DNA from: CAZAQS01 sp964486825
Lineage (GTDB): Bacteria; Chloroflexota; Anaerolineae; Anaerolineales; UBA4823
Length of the DNA stretch: 40,632 bases
Assembly: GCA_964486825.1 (NCBI GenBank)
Contig: CAZAQS010000013.1
Coordinates: forward strand, 1-40,632
Direction: 5' to 3'
The notes under the pieces: model-generated
Database searches by the model: none
What the model was told of the DNA's origin: nothing
Seen by the model: only the letters and a program-made list of their open reading frames with translations
Shown here: positions 16,630 through 24,758 of the stretch, one piece after another
Layout: the number at the start of each line of letters is the position of its first letter
Position numbering within the stretch: position 1 is the stretch's first letter
Position numbers and translations under genes: made by a program

Positions 16630-17649
16630 ATGGTCCCCCCCATTCCCAGATATATCTTTGCAGGCCAGCTTCGCCGAGACTACGTCATCCTCCCATCTGG
16701 AAAGGCTTTGCTCGATGTCCCTGGGGGCAATCTGATCTACTCGGCGGCTGGTTTATCTGTTTGGGAGCCCGTCCCCTCACCTGGCCTGGTCGCCAGGGTT
16801 GGCGAAGATTACCCCCAGGAGTGGATTGAATCCTTCGAAAGACATGGATTTGATACGAGAGGCATCCGTGTCCTACCAGAATCCATGGACTTGCGTTCCT
16901 TTTATGCGTACACAGACATTAGTATGCGAGTAAGTGACGATCCCGTGGCTCATTTTTCGCGTTTAGGGCTTCCCTTCCCAAAAGAATTGCTCGGTTACCG
17001 TCCAGCCAACGACAACCTGGACAGCCGCACCAGGCTGACCCCCACATCTCTCCGCCAGGCGGATATCATTCCGGATTACCTGGAAGCAAACGCTGCCCAT
17101 ATTTGTCCGGTGGATTACCTCACACATACCCTGCTTCCAGCTGTTTTACGGCAAGCCGGCTTCACGGCGGTTACACTTGATCCATCACCCGGATATATGA
17201 ATCCGGTTTATTGGGATGATATTCCAGCGTTAATCACTGGGTTGATGGCCTTTATTCCTGCCGAGGAGGAGGTACGCGCTCTCTTCCATGGAAGAAGCTC
17301 GAACCTATGGGAGATGGCGGAGACCTTAGCGAGTTATGGATGCGAGTTTGTGGTTATCAAACGAGGTGAGGGAGGACAGCTTCTTTATGACGCCTCCACC
17401 CATTCACGCTGGGAGATCCCAGCTTATCCTGCCAGGGTCACCGATCCTACCGGAGCCGGAGATGCTTTCTGCGGCGGCTTCCTGGCTGGATACCGCAGAA
17501 CCTACGATCCCCTACAAGCAGTATTGCATGGAAATATCTCTTCTTCGATCACCGTCGAGGGCTACGGCGTCTTCTATGCCTTGGACACCCTGCCTGGGTT
17601 GGCCCAGGCCAGGTTGGATGCTCTAAGCGAAACGGTGCGAAAGGTATAA
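16630..17649 (+). CDS. PfkB-family carbohydrate/nucleoside kinase
   Basis: Cytoplasmic ATP-dependent sugar or nucleoside kinase of 339 residues; substrate unknown. The C-terminal PfkB signature D-P-T-G-A-G-D-A-F-C-G-G-F-L-A-G is complete, with the catalytic base Asp in G-A-G-D. An upstream V-V-I-K-R-G-E-G-G-Q segment matches the ribokinase fold. The N-terminal substrate half is atypical: the usual G-G-x-x-x-N motif is only partly recognisable (V-P-G-G-N-L-I-Y-S-A-A-G). This suggests a divergent substrate. It is followed after 2 nt by the M20 peptidase gene, so the two are almost certainly cotranscribed and may act in one salvage route. Confidence 0.86.
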   Translation: MVPPIPRYIFAGQLRRDYVILPSGKALLDVPGGNLIYSAAGLSVWEPVPSPGLVARVGEDYPQEWIESFERHGFDTRGIRVLPESMDLRSFYAYTDISMRVSDDPVAHFSRLGLPFPKELLGYRPANDNLDSRTRLTPTSLRQADIIPDYLEANAAHICPVDYLTHTLLPAVLRQAGFTAVTLDPSPGYMNPVYWDDIPALITGLMAFIPAEEEVRALFHGRSSNLWEMAETLASYGCEFVVIKRGEGGQLLYDASTHSRWEIPAYPARVTDPTGAGDAFCGGFLAGYRRTYDPLQAVLHGNISSSITVEGYGVFYALDTLPGLAQARLDALSETVRKV

Positions 17650-17651
17650 GA

Positions 17652-18779
17652 ATGGACGACGCCCTTGTCAGTCGTGTGCTCGACCTGGCCGTAAATATTC
17701 AGCAGATCCCAGCGCCAACTTTTAATGAATCTCGGAGATCAGCATTCATTTCTGAGCGTTTCCAATCAGAGGGGTTGTCCGATGTCTCTGTAGACAGTCT
17801 GGGAAATGTTTATGCCAGGCTGCCTGGGACCGGGAAAGCTCACCCATTAATCATCTCGGCTCATATGGATACCGTCTTCCCATCCTCCACGGATCTTCAA
17901 GTATCGGTCCAACCAGGGAAGATATCAGGGCCAGGTATTGGGGATAACTCCCTTGGAGTTGCGGGCTTGTTCGGATTGTTATGGGGACTTCGCAAAAAAG
18001 CAGGGAATGAAAATAAGCCTCGTTATCCTGGAGACTTATGGCTGGTTTCCAACGTGGGGGAAGAAGGCTTAGGAAACCTATGTGGTATGAAAGCCGTGGT
18101 AGATCGCTTTGGAGACCAGGTGCTCGGATATATCGTTCTCGAGGGCATGGCCTTGGGACAAATCTACCACCAGGCCTTAAATGTCAGGCGTTACAGGATA
18201 ACGGTGAAGACTCCTGGCGGGCACTCGTGGGTAGATTATGGACGACCTTCCTCCGTGCATATCCTGGCAAACATCATAACACGCCTGGATGCGCTGTCCC
18301 TCCCCCAAAAACCACGCACGACTTTGAATATCGGGGTGGTAAGAGGCGGGACATCCGTAAATACCATCGCAGAAAATGCATCCTTAGAGCTCGACCTGCG
18401 CTCAGAAGGCCATCATGCCCTCGAAACCGTATCCTCGAAAGTGGAAAAGATTGTTCAAGAGGCAAATCGTGGGGAAATCCAGGTCCTGGTAGAGATGACG
18501 GGGCAGCGGCCTTTTGGGAAGATCTCCATCCGGCACCCATTGGTTCGCTTAGCAGTACGCTGCTCCCAGCAACAGGGATTGTCTCCCCATTTCAATTCTG
18601 GCTCAACCGATGCGAATATCCCTCTCAGTCGCGGCCTACCCGCGATTTGCCTGGGGCTTACGACAGGCAGCGGCGCTCATACGACCGGCGAATTTATCCG
18701 CACCGACTTTGTCCCTAAAGGCCTGGACCAGTTGGTTTGCCTGGTTGAGGCTGTATTTCAGGAAATGACCAAATCCTAG
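17652..18779 (+). CDS. M20-family metallopeptidase/amidohydrolase
   Basis: Zinc-dependent peptidase or N-acyl amino acid hydrolase of 375 residues, predicted cytoplasmic (no signal peptide). Metal-site residues are visible in order: S-A-H-M-D-T (His71, Asp73), G-I-G-D-N-S (Asp98), the catalytic G-E-E-G (Glu137-138), V-L-E-G (Glu164) and a C-terminal G-A-H-T-T-G-E histidine. The inserted dimerisation domain is present (about 175-285). Subfamily placement near ArgE/PepT-like enzymes is a guess. AAGG 7 nt before the ATG supports the start. With the upstream peptidoglycan hydrolases and kinase, recycling of peptides or amino sugars is plausible but unproven. The gene converges on the acyl-CoA synthetase with a 16-nt gap. 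Confidence 0.88.
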   Translation: MDDALVSRVLDLAVNIQQIPAPTFNESRRSAFISERFQSEGLSDVSVDSLGNVYARLPGTGKAHPLIISAHMDTVFPSSTDLQVSVQPGKISGPGIGDNSLGVAGLFGLLWGLRKKAGNENKPRYPGDLWLVSNVGEEGLGNLCGMKAVVDRFGDQVLGYIVLEGMALGQIYHQALNVRRYRITVKTPGGHSWVDYGRPSSVHILANIITRLDALSLPQKPRTTLNIGVVRGGTSVNTIAENASLELDLRSEGHHALETVSSKVEKIVQEANRGEIQVLVEMTGQRPFGKISIRHPLVRLAVRCSQQQGLSPHFNSGSTDANIPLSRGLPAICLGLTTGSGAHTTGEFIRTDFVPKGLDQLVCLVEAVFQEMTKS

Positions 18780-18795
18780 TCCAGGTGGTTCAGCC

Positions 18796-20940
18796 TCAGC
18801 GGGAGGCTTGTATGCGTGCGTCAACTGCCCACGCGCCTCGCCCATCAGCCAGCACTCTCAACGGGTTGATCTCGATCTCGGTCAAGCAAGGGAAATCGGC
18901 TGCCAGCCACGAAAGCCGGATAAGGATATCTAGGACTGCTTGCCGATCAGCGGGCGGGATATTCCGGTAACCGCGCAATTTTCGTCCAGCCCAGGTATTT
19001 TCCAGCATCTGGTTAGCTGCTCCTTCATCCAGCGGAGCTAATGCGAACTCAATATCTTTTAAACCTTCTACTTCTACGCCGCCCGATCCAAACATTGCCA
19101 ACGCCTCAAATTGGGGGTCTTGAACCGCACCCACAATGACTTCTTGCCCACTGGTGATCATTTGCTGTACAGAGATACCAGTGATCTCTACTCCTGGCCG
19201 GGCTCTGCCTACGTTCCCCATGATCATTGAATAGCTTTTCAGGACAGATGCCTCATCCACCAATCCCAGCGCTACTCCTCCCACATCGGATTTATGGGGA
19301 ATGTCTGCCGAAGCAACTTTAAGAGCGACAGGGTAACCGATCTGTTGGCATAATGTTACCGCTTCCTCGGGAGATCTGGCTAACGCTGTAACCGGTGTGG
19401 GTATGCCATATGCTCTCAAAATCCGGTTAGTTGCCTCACCCGGCAGGAGGCCAACCCCAGCCACGCTTAGGTATTCGTCCAATATGGATTGCACGCTCTC
19501 CCGGTCCAGGTCTGAAAATCCTACCGGAATCGGCCCAGACCCTTTCTGGACCTTTTCCTGCCGGTCGAGCGCTGCCATATATTCAGCGCGTTGGGCCAGG
19601 ATCGCCAGGGCGGAAGCAGCCCGCTCTGGGAAACGGTACTCTGGCACCCGGGCAGCACGGAAATGCTCTACTGCTTCCTGTATCAACCGTTCCCCCATCA
19701 GAGCCACAACCACCGGTTTTTCGGCAGCATGGATCACCGGGATTAATGATTTTGCAACCGCCCCAGCCGTAAACATTGGCGGCGGAGGCAGGATCACAAG
19801 CACCCCTGCAACTCCGCTGTCAGCTAACAGGATTCGCAAGCACTCTGCATACTGCTCCGGGGAAGCCGAGGCAAGCATATCGACAGGGTTATGCAAGCTG
19901 GCTGCTGCAGGTAGGATTTCTTGAAGTGACTGGCAGGTGTGCTCTTCAAGAGGGGACAAATACAACCCCCTGTTCTCCAGGGCATCTGCCGCAGTGACGC
20001 CAGGCCCACCTGCGTTAGTCAGGACTGCCACACCTCTTCCCCGCGGTAAAGGACACCACGCCAGAGCCCGCGCCCAATCGAACATCTCCTCACTCGATTC
20101 TGCTCGAATAACACCTGCAGAACGAAAAGCGGCGTTAAACGCATTTTCATGTCCTGCCAGCGCGCCGGTATGGGAAGCGACTGCTTTTTGCCCACTGGCA
20201 TAACGTCCCACTTTTAAGGCAATCACTGGTTTTCTGGCAGTAACTCTTCTTGCTTCCTCTACGAACCGCCGCCCGTTGCTAACACCTTCCAGGTAAAGCG
20301 TCAGGACACGAGTAAAAGTGTCGGCTGCCACTGGATCGAGGATATCGGTTTCGTTGACATCCACCTGGTTACCCAGGCTGACCAGCCGGGACAACCCAAA
20401 CCCTTGCCCTCGGGCCCAATCGATTACGGCTGCACAGATCGCTCCAGAATGGGAGATAAAGGCCACATCCCCGGGAGTCGGGCCTGGAGGCGGAAGGAAA
20501 GTAGCGTCCAGGGGCAGATGCGTATCCAATAGCCCGATACAGTTTGGCCCGAGCAAGCGCATATCAAAAGCTTGCGCGGTCCGAAGACATTCTTCTTCTA
20601 ACGCAGCTCCTTCTTCATCCGTTTCCCGGAAGCCTCCCGATGCAATTATGGCTGCTCGAATACCGCGCTCTCCGCTTTCCCGCAAAGACGAGGGGACGGC
20701 TGGCGCCGGGATCAGCAGGATCGCCAGATCGACCGGGTCAGGCACATCTCGCACTCTTTCATACATTGGTCTCCCCAGAAGGCTACCCCCCTTCGGGTTA
20801 ATGAAATGCACCACTCCCTGGTAATTGCATTGAATCAAGTTGCGGGCTAAACCGTAGCCAAGCTTGATGGGGTTTTGGGAGGCGCCTACTACCGCCACTC
20901 CCTTCGGAGCAAAAAAAGGGGTCAAAGAATTATCTGTCAT
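18796..20940 (-). CDS. ADP-forming (NDP-forming) acyl-CoA synthetase, fused subunits
   Basis: A 714-residue enzyme that interconverts acyl-CoA, ADP and phosphate with acid, ATP and CoA. This is substrate-level phosphorylation typical of fermentative bacteria and archaea. Domain order: CoA-binding Rossmann domain (about 8-105, G-V-A-V-V-G-A-S), succinyl-CoA-ligase-like domain with G-P-N-C-I-G, the phosphorylated histidine at residue 257 in A-S-H-T-G-A-L-A-G, and a C-terminal ATP-grasp domain (about 490-714; H-K-S-D-V-G-G-V). Alpha and beta parts are fused in one chain. Its ATG overlaps the stop of the upstream alpha-galactosidase (ATGA, 20937-20940). Acyl substrate cannot be deduced. Confidence 0.92.
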   Translation of the reverse strand: MTDNSLTPFFAPKGVAVVGASQNPIKLGYGLARNLIQCNYQGVVHFINPKGGSLLGRPMYERVRDVPDPVDLAILLIPAPAVPSSLRESGERGIRAAIIASGGFRETDEEGAALEEECLRTAQAFDMRLLGPNCIGLLDTHLPLDATFLPPPGPTPGDVAFISHSGAICAAVIDWARGQGFGLSRLVSLGNQVDVNETDILDPVAADTFTRVLTLYLEGVSNGRRFVEEARRVTARKPVIALKVGRYASGQKAVASHTGALAGHENAFNAAFRSAGVIRAESSEEMFDWARALAWCPLPRGRGVAVLTNAGGPGVTAADALENRGLYLSPLEEHTCQSLQEILPAAASLHNPVDMLASASPEQYAECLRILLADSGVAGVLVILPPPPMFTAGAVAKSLIPVIHAAEKPVVVALMGERLIQEAVEHFRAARVPEYRFPERAASALAILAQRAEYMAALDRQEKVQKGSGPIPVGFSDLDRESVQSILDEYLSVAGVGLLPGEATNRILRAYGIPTPVTALARSPEEAVTLCQQIGYPVALKVASADIPHKSDVGGVALGLVDEASVLKSYSMIMGNVGRARPGVEITGISVQQMITSGQEVIVGAVQDPQFEALAMFGSGGVEVEGLKDIEFALAPLDEGAANQMLENTWAGRKLRGYRNIPPADRQAVLDILIRLSWLAADFPCLTEIEINPLRVLADGRGAWAVDARIQASR

Positions 20941-23474
20941 AGGAGGATCTCGATTTCTGCACGGCGGATAAAATCAACTTCCAGGCTGAAGGTCTCCGGG
21001 CATTCACACTTCCACGGGACCCGCAACCCGTTCACAGTTGCCTGGCGCGGTTCACCCGGAAGAGAAAGATAGATCCTCCCCTGGGCAATGCCGGGGCGTT
21101 GCAGGCTAAAAGCCAATCTTCCGGTTATATTACCTTTATCAGTGCCTATCGATCCGGATGTCCAACTCCATGAGGCTACCTCTAGCCCCTGTGAGATATG
21201 CAGGTCACTCCCAATATATTGGGGCGTTCCTGGGATATTCCGGTGCAAGGAAAGGAGGATTGAGCCATGGGAGGATATCTTCCCGAGTTCGATTTCGTTG
21301 TGTTCGGACTCAACGGAAGGGAATTGGTAAATTCCTCCATCCCAAAATGACCGGATATGGTATCTCTTTGTGGTGTCAATGTAAAAATCATTCAAGTTAA
21401 CCATCATATCCGCAGGATACTCGCTCCAGTTGAACAAACCGATCACATGCCATTTCCCCAGCGGACCTTCCAGATCCAGCTGTACCCGTGAAGGTGTAGA
21501 GCGATCGAACCAATCCAGCAAGTGGGGAGTTTTTCCAACCAGGGGCAATAATACCTCAACGATTTTCAATCTTTCAGGTGGAATTCGAGATAGATCGTCG
21601 GAAAGAAACAACGACCCACCCGTTAAAGCAATTACTGTTGCCAGGGTTTGCACCTCTACAGTGGTAAGCTTGGTTTCGGGACTCAGAAGTATGCAATCCG
21701 GGTCATTGATCCACCAACGTTTGTGCATCGGGGCGCGGGTCAAGGTATTCTGGATTGCGTTTCTGGCGGAGGGCATATCTGGCTCATCTCGGAAATAATA
21801 ATTAATCCCCTTATATGCCGGATGCCAGCGAGCATCAACATCGCTGCCTATGCGCATTGCATCGACGATTCCTAAGGCTGAACCTAGCGGGCATCCACAT
21901 CCCAATAAGAATACCTGCTCCCCTACCGCTTCTCGTATTGCTTGCAATCCTCGCCTCAGTACCTGCGCCCGGGTCTTGGTCGGGTCTTGATACCGCCCCG
22001 GGAGCGCTGCTGCATAAAGAAAATCCAGTTTCAAATAGGGATAACCCCATTTTTGGGTAGCGGTTTGCACAACTTCACGAATATAGGCGAGAGCTTCTGG
22101 GTTAGTCAAATCCAAACTGGTTGTGAAGGTATCCCAGATGAACCCTGCGTTTACAAGCAACCCATATTTATTCCTTAACAACCAATCTGGGTGCTCGCGA
22201 GCAAGGCTTGACTTCCGATGCAGGATAAAGGGAGCCAGCCAGATGCCCGGAATGAAACCGGCAACACGGATCTCTTTCGAGAGCGACCCAACACCGTCCG
22301 GAAAACGGGAAGAAAAATCTAGCCAGTCCCCGATCTGTGTTTCAAAGCCATCATCAATCTGGATCACATCCAACGGCAGCCGGTCCTGTAAACGCTTTGC
22401 AGCTGACAGGTTATCCCGAACATTCTGAGCAGTTACCTTTTGGAAGTAATGGTACCAGGAGCACCAACCACTCGGGGGGATTCGATCCTTGATCTTGCCT
22501 GGTTGAAAGCTTGTTAAGGCCGGCAAATCGCCTTCGCCTGGCATTGCACCCTCATGATTTATTCCTATTCGATTTTGACGAGCGACAGCATCCAGGTAAG
22601 GTCCGAGTGAGTCTGGTGAATCCAGGTGCAAGAAATGTATGCAAAACCAGTCCGTTTCCATTACCTTACCCGGATCCAGGCGCGCGCCATCCCCATTGGC
22701 CCAAACCCTTAAAGCCGGTTCAAACGGATCCAACAAGGCTTCCATCGACCCAAACTGTTCGGTTTGTGAAAGGAATCCAAACAGTATCCCTTTTCGATAG
22801 AGTCGGTCTCCGAGGACACAGAACATATCGCTGCTAACAAGCCCAGGGCGCTTGTGATGAGGAGTGCCAGCATTAATCCGCATTGGAGACGTGAAGGGCC
22901 CCAATCTAGTACGCCTGAAGCGGTCAGAGAGCCCGTAAGCACCGCTGTAGTTCCATGACTGCCAACCGTTCGAAAAAAAGGCTGGCTCTCCAAGGTCCGA
23001 TGAGAGGCTTACAGAACCATTGGGTAGATTGGATATATTCCTATAACCGGTATACTTCATTAAAGGTAATGAGGCATGAGCCAGGTAGACGAAGCCTGCA
23101 TTAAAAAATTCAAGGCGATCCAGGTATAGCGCTTGATTTCCAACGTTCTCCAACCTCATTTTGGACAACATCAATGGCTCTTTTTCCACCAGGCCAAACG
23201 TAACCTGAACAGATAGACCGTTCTTATCCACATCCGAAACCAATTCTACCTGGCGCAAAGGACCATGAGGCGATGATACAACCTTCTGGTTAGCCACGGC
23301 TAAAGGTGTACCTGGTCTCAATGAGGATGCACTGCTAAAGCGAGTGTGGTAATAGACCCCCATATGGATATTCTTCAGTTCGGGATCAGTATGCTGTAAT
23401 CCAGACAGATTCCAAAGGGCCAAATTTAGGTTGATCGAAAGCTGGTAGAAGGAATTTTTCAGGCTATGGATCAT
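20937..23474 (-). CDS. GH36-family alpha-galactosidase
   Basis: Glycoside hydrolase of 845 residues without an evident signal peptide, so probably cytoplasmic. It hydrolyses terminal alpha-galactosides such as melibiose or raffinose-type sugars. The catalytic barrel carries W-C-S-W-Y-H-Y (337-343), I-Q-I-D-D-G-F (371-377), the nucleophile in Y-L-K-L-D-F (Asp484) and the acid/base in R-I-G-S-D-V-D (Asp545). An N-terminal beta-sandwich and a C-terminal beta domain flank the barrel, as in the family. No sugar transporter is adjacent. The gene is coupled by a 4-nt overlap to the acyl-CoA synthetase. It is divergent from the ECF sigma gene across a 60-nt gap, where a weak minus-strand promoter (TTGCGC, 17 nt, TAAAGT) may lie. 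Confidence 0.9.
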   Translation of the reverse strand: MIHSLKNSFYQLSINLNLALWNLSGLQHTDPELKNIHMGVYYHTRFSSASSLRPGTPLAVANQKVVSSPHGPLRQVELVSDVDKNGLSVQVTFGLVEKEPLMLSKMRLENVGNQALYLDRLEFFNAGFVYLAHASLPLMKYTGYRNISNLPNGSVSLSSDLGEPAFFSNGWQSWNYSGAYGLSDRFRRTRLGPFTSPMRINAGTPHHKRPGLVSSDMFCVLGDRLYRKGILFGFLSQTEQFGSMEALLDPFEPALRVWANGDGARLDPGKVMETDWFCIHFLHLDSPDSLGPYLDAVARQNRIGINHEGAMPGEGDLPALTSFQPGKIKDRIPPSGWCSWYHYFQKVTAQNVRDNLSAAKRLQDRLPLDVIQIDDGFETQIGDWLDFSSRFPDGVGSLSKEIRVAGFIPGIWLAPFILHRKSSLAREHPDWLLRNKYGLLVNAGFIWDTFTTSLDLTNPEALAYIREVVQTATQKWGYPYLKLDFLYAAALPGRYQDPTKTRAQVLRRGLQAIREAVGEQVFLLGCGCPLGSALGIVDAMRIGSDVDARWHPAYKGINYYFRDEPDMPSARNAIQNTLTRAPMHKRWWINDPDCILLSPETKLTTVEVQTLATVIALTGGSLFLSDDLSRIPPERLKIVEVLLPLVGKTPHLLDWFDRSTPSRVQLDLEGPLGKWHVIGLFNWSEYPADMMVNLNDFYIDTTKRYHIRSFWDGGIYQFPSVESEHNEIELGKISSHGSILLSLHRNIPGTPQYIGSDLHISQGLEVASWSWTSGSIGTDKGNITGRLAFSLQRPGIAQGRIYLSLPGEPRQATVNGLRVPWKCECPETFSLEVDFIRRAEIEILL

Positions 23475-23534
23475 AGGTTATACTTTACTCGAAAGAACAT
23501 GAAAGCGCAACTTTTCTACCGAGGATGCATCTAA

Positions 23535-24146
23535 ATGGAAAGGGACAAGCAGTCCGAAACATTGTCACTCGAGGCTTTACAGGCCGGAGACCGGGCGGAA
23601 TTTGCCCGCCTGGTAGATATGTATTATGGAATTATCTACCGCCTGGGATTGAGGATGCTAAACAATTCGCAAGACGCAGAGGATATCTTGCAGGAAACAT
23701 TCCTTAAAGCATACCGGCATATCAAGGGCTTTGACGGGCGAGCCAAGATTTCTACGTGGCTTTATCGAATAGCTACCAATGAGGCCTTGATGTTCCTGCG
23801 CCGGCGACAGCCTCACCTGGTATCAATCGAGGATCCTTTCGAGAATAATGAGAGTGAAGTAGAACCCCTTCACATTGTAGATTGGTGTTGCATCCCTGAG
23901 GATGAGCTGATGTCATCAGAGGCGCGGGCGCATCTCGACGAGGCGGTTGAGAAACTCCCCTATAGCTTACGAATTGTATTCATCTTCAGGGAAATAGAAG
24001 GGCTTTCAACCAAAGAGACCGCGGACATACTTGAATTGAGCGAAACTGCGGTAAAAACTCGCTTGTCACGTGCCCGCCTGCGTTTGAGGGATGAACTTTC
24101 CACCTATTATGGGGAGAAATTGGAAGGTAGCCGAAATGAGAGATAA
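23535..24146 (+). CDS. ECF-type RNA polymerase sigma factor
   Basis: Alternative sigma factor of 203 residues that directs RNA polymerase to a small regulon. Region 2 is clear (F-A-R-L-V-D-M-Y-Y, D-A-E-D-I-L-Q-E-T-F-L-K-A-Y, then K-I-S-T-W-L-Y-R-I-A-T-N). Region 4 carries the helix-turn-helix (L-P-Y-S-L-R-I-V-F, S-T-K-E-T-A-D-I-L-E-L-S-E-T-A-V-K-T). The linker (about 95-125) is longer than minimal ECFs. The stop overlaps the start of the anti-sigma gene by 11 nt, the usual arrangement of a sigma factor with its cognate inhibitor. GAAC, 16 nt, TCTA at 23495-23518 might be an autoregulatory ECF promoter, but it leaves almost no leader. Its targets plausibly include the redox genes that follow. 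Confidence 0.94.
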   Translation: MERDKQSETLSLEALQAGDRAEFARLVDMYYGIIYRLGLRMLNNSQDAEDILQETFLKAYRHIKGFDGRAKISTWLYRIATNEALMFLRRRQPHLVSIEDPFENNESEVEPLHIVDWCCIPEDELMSSEARAHLDEAVEKLPYSLRIVFIFREIEGLSTKETADILELSETAVKTRLSRARLRLRDELSTYYGEKLEGSRNER

Positions 24147-24396
24147 GAGTAATAAACCCTGTCGTCACTTGCTGGCCTCTCTGTCAGATTTTGTTGATGG
24201 AGAGTTAGAAGCGGAGCTGTGTGAAGAAATCGAGCGCCATATGGAAGGCTGCGAAAATTGCCAAATCGTGGTTGATACTCTCAGAAAAACGATCTACCTT
24301 TACAGGAGCACAGCTAAATCGAGGGATGTCCCCGCGGATGTACGGCATCGACTTTTTCACAGGCTTAATCTGGATGAATTTGCAGACAGGGAATAA
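24136..24396 (+). CDS. Soluble zinc-binding (ZAS) anti-sigma factor, RsrA-like
   Basis: Small cytoplasmic inhibitor of 86 residues with no membrane segment. The zinc motif is H-x3-C-x2-C (His35, Cys39, Cys42) with a further Cys9 and Cys29. From memory, Streptomyces RsrA has Cys11, Cys31, His37, Cys41 and Cys44; every spacing is identical to the one seen here. RsrA releases its sigma factor when its thiols are oxidised to a disulfide. A similar thiol switch is therefore inferred for this protein. The ATG at 24136 overlaps the sigma gene; an upstream in-frame ATG at 24091 would add residues unlike the family. The thiol-redox genes downstream fit an oxidative or disulfide stress role. Confidence 0.88.
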   Translation: MRDKSNKPCRHLLASLSDFVDGELEAELCEEIERHMEGCENCQIVVDTLRKTIYLYRSTAKSRDVPADVRHRLFHRLNLDEFADRE

Positions 24397-24413
24397 TTTC
24401 TTTGCACGATCAT

Positions 24414-24443
24414 TATAGGGCCTTCACCTGCCCTTATATTTTG
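24414..24443 (+). terminator. Possible weak terminator after the anti-sigma gene
   Basis: AGGGC (24417-24421) pairs with GCCCT (24430-24434) around an 8-nt loop, with an A/T extension that needs one bulge. A T-rich run (24434-24442) follows. The stem is short, so partial termination or attenuation between the sigma pair and the redox genes is possible. Confidence 0.35.
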
Positions 24444-24463
24444 TAACCTTTTCAGGTTATAAT
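24441..24463 (+). promoter_or_regulatory. -10 box with overlapping inverted repeat upstream of the redox cluster
   Basis: TATAAT at 24458-24463 is a consensus -10 box. It overlaps an inverted repeat, TTGTAACC (24441-24448) and GGTTATAA (24455-24462), seven of eight positions matching across a 6-nt spacer. No good -35 box is present at 16-18 nt, which suggests an activator or repressor acts here. The zinc-ribbon gene begins 14-17 nt downstream. Confidence 0.4.
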
Positions 24464-24480
24464 CATCCAAAGGGTGGATG

Positions 24481-24711
24481 GTGAATCAGGTAGTTTTCGC
24501 AGAGGTGCAAGAAAAGCATGACCGGAAAACTGGTGGGTTCGTACCAGTGATTTCTCCCATTGAAACAGAATATGGAATCAACACACCTCTGCCTGAGCCT
24601 CGGGCCGGGAGCGAGTGTCCTGAGTGTCAAGAAGGAACCATCGATTATGACGGGATGCTCAACTTGACCTGTGACCATTGCGGCTACAGCCTGGTAGGCT
24701 GTTTTACCTGA
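24481..24711 (+). CDS. Small zinc-ribbon protein, unknown function
   Basis: A 76-residue protein (77 if the ATG at 24478 is used) that I do not recognise as a named family. The C-terminal half is a zinc ribbon: E-C-P-E-C and, 18 residues later, T-C-D-H-C-G-Y, giving four cysteine ligands. The N-terminal half is polar. The GTG at 24481 is better placed than the ATG at 24478 relative to the AAAGGGTGG upstream, but neither is certain. It lies between the anti-sigma factor and the selenoprotein candidate and begins the probable redox transcription unit. A role as transcription or redox adaptor is only a possibility. Confidence 0.65.
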   Translation: MNQVVFAEVQEKHDRKTGGFVPVISPIETEYGINTPLPEPRAGSECPECQEGTIDYDGMLNLTCDHCGYSLVGCFT

Positions 24712-24758
24712 TAAGTGGTTTTGAAGCCTCGTGAAGGCTAAGAGGAGTAATGGGCTAA

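Noticed and set aside
18038..18718. 226-residue plus-strand ORF overlapping the M20 peptidase
   Set aside because: Alternative frame of a gene whose metal-site motifs are all in the annotated frame.
18792..18808. Hairpin AGCCTC/GAGGCT between convergent genes as a terminator
   Set aside because: Six-bp stem but no T-run on either strand and it overlaps the end of the acyl-CoA synthetase gene.
23495..23518. ECF-type promoter GAAC-16-TCTA ahead of the sigma gene
   Set aside because: The implied transcript start would leave out the ribosome site; kept only as a possibility in the gene entry.
24725..24739. Hairpin AGCCT/AGGCT ahead of the selenoprotein gene
   Set aside because: Five-bp stem without T-run or known regulatory motif; insufficient to call.
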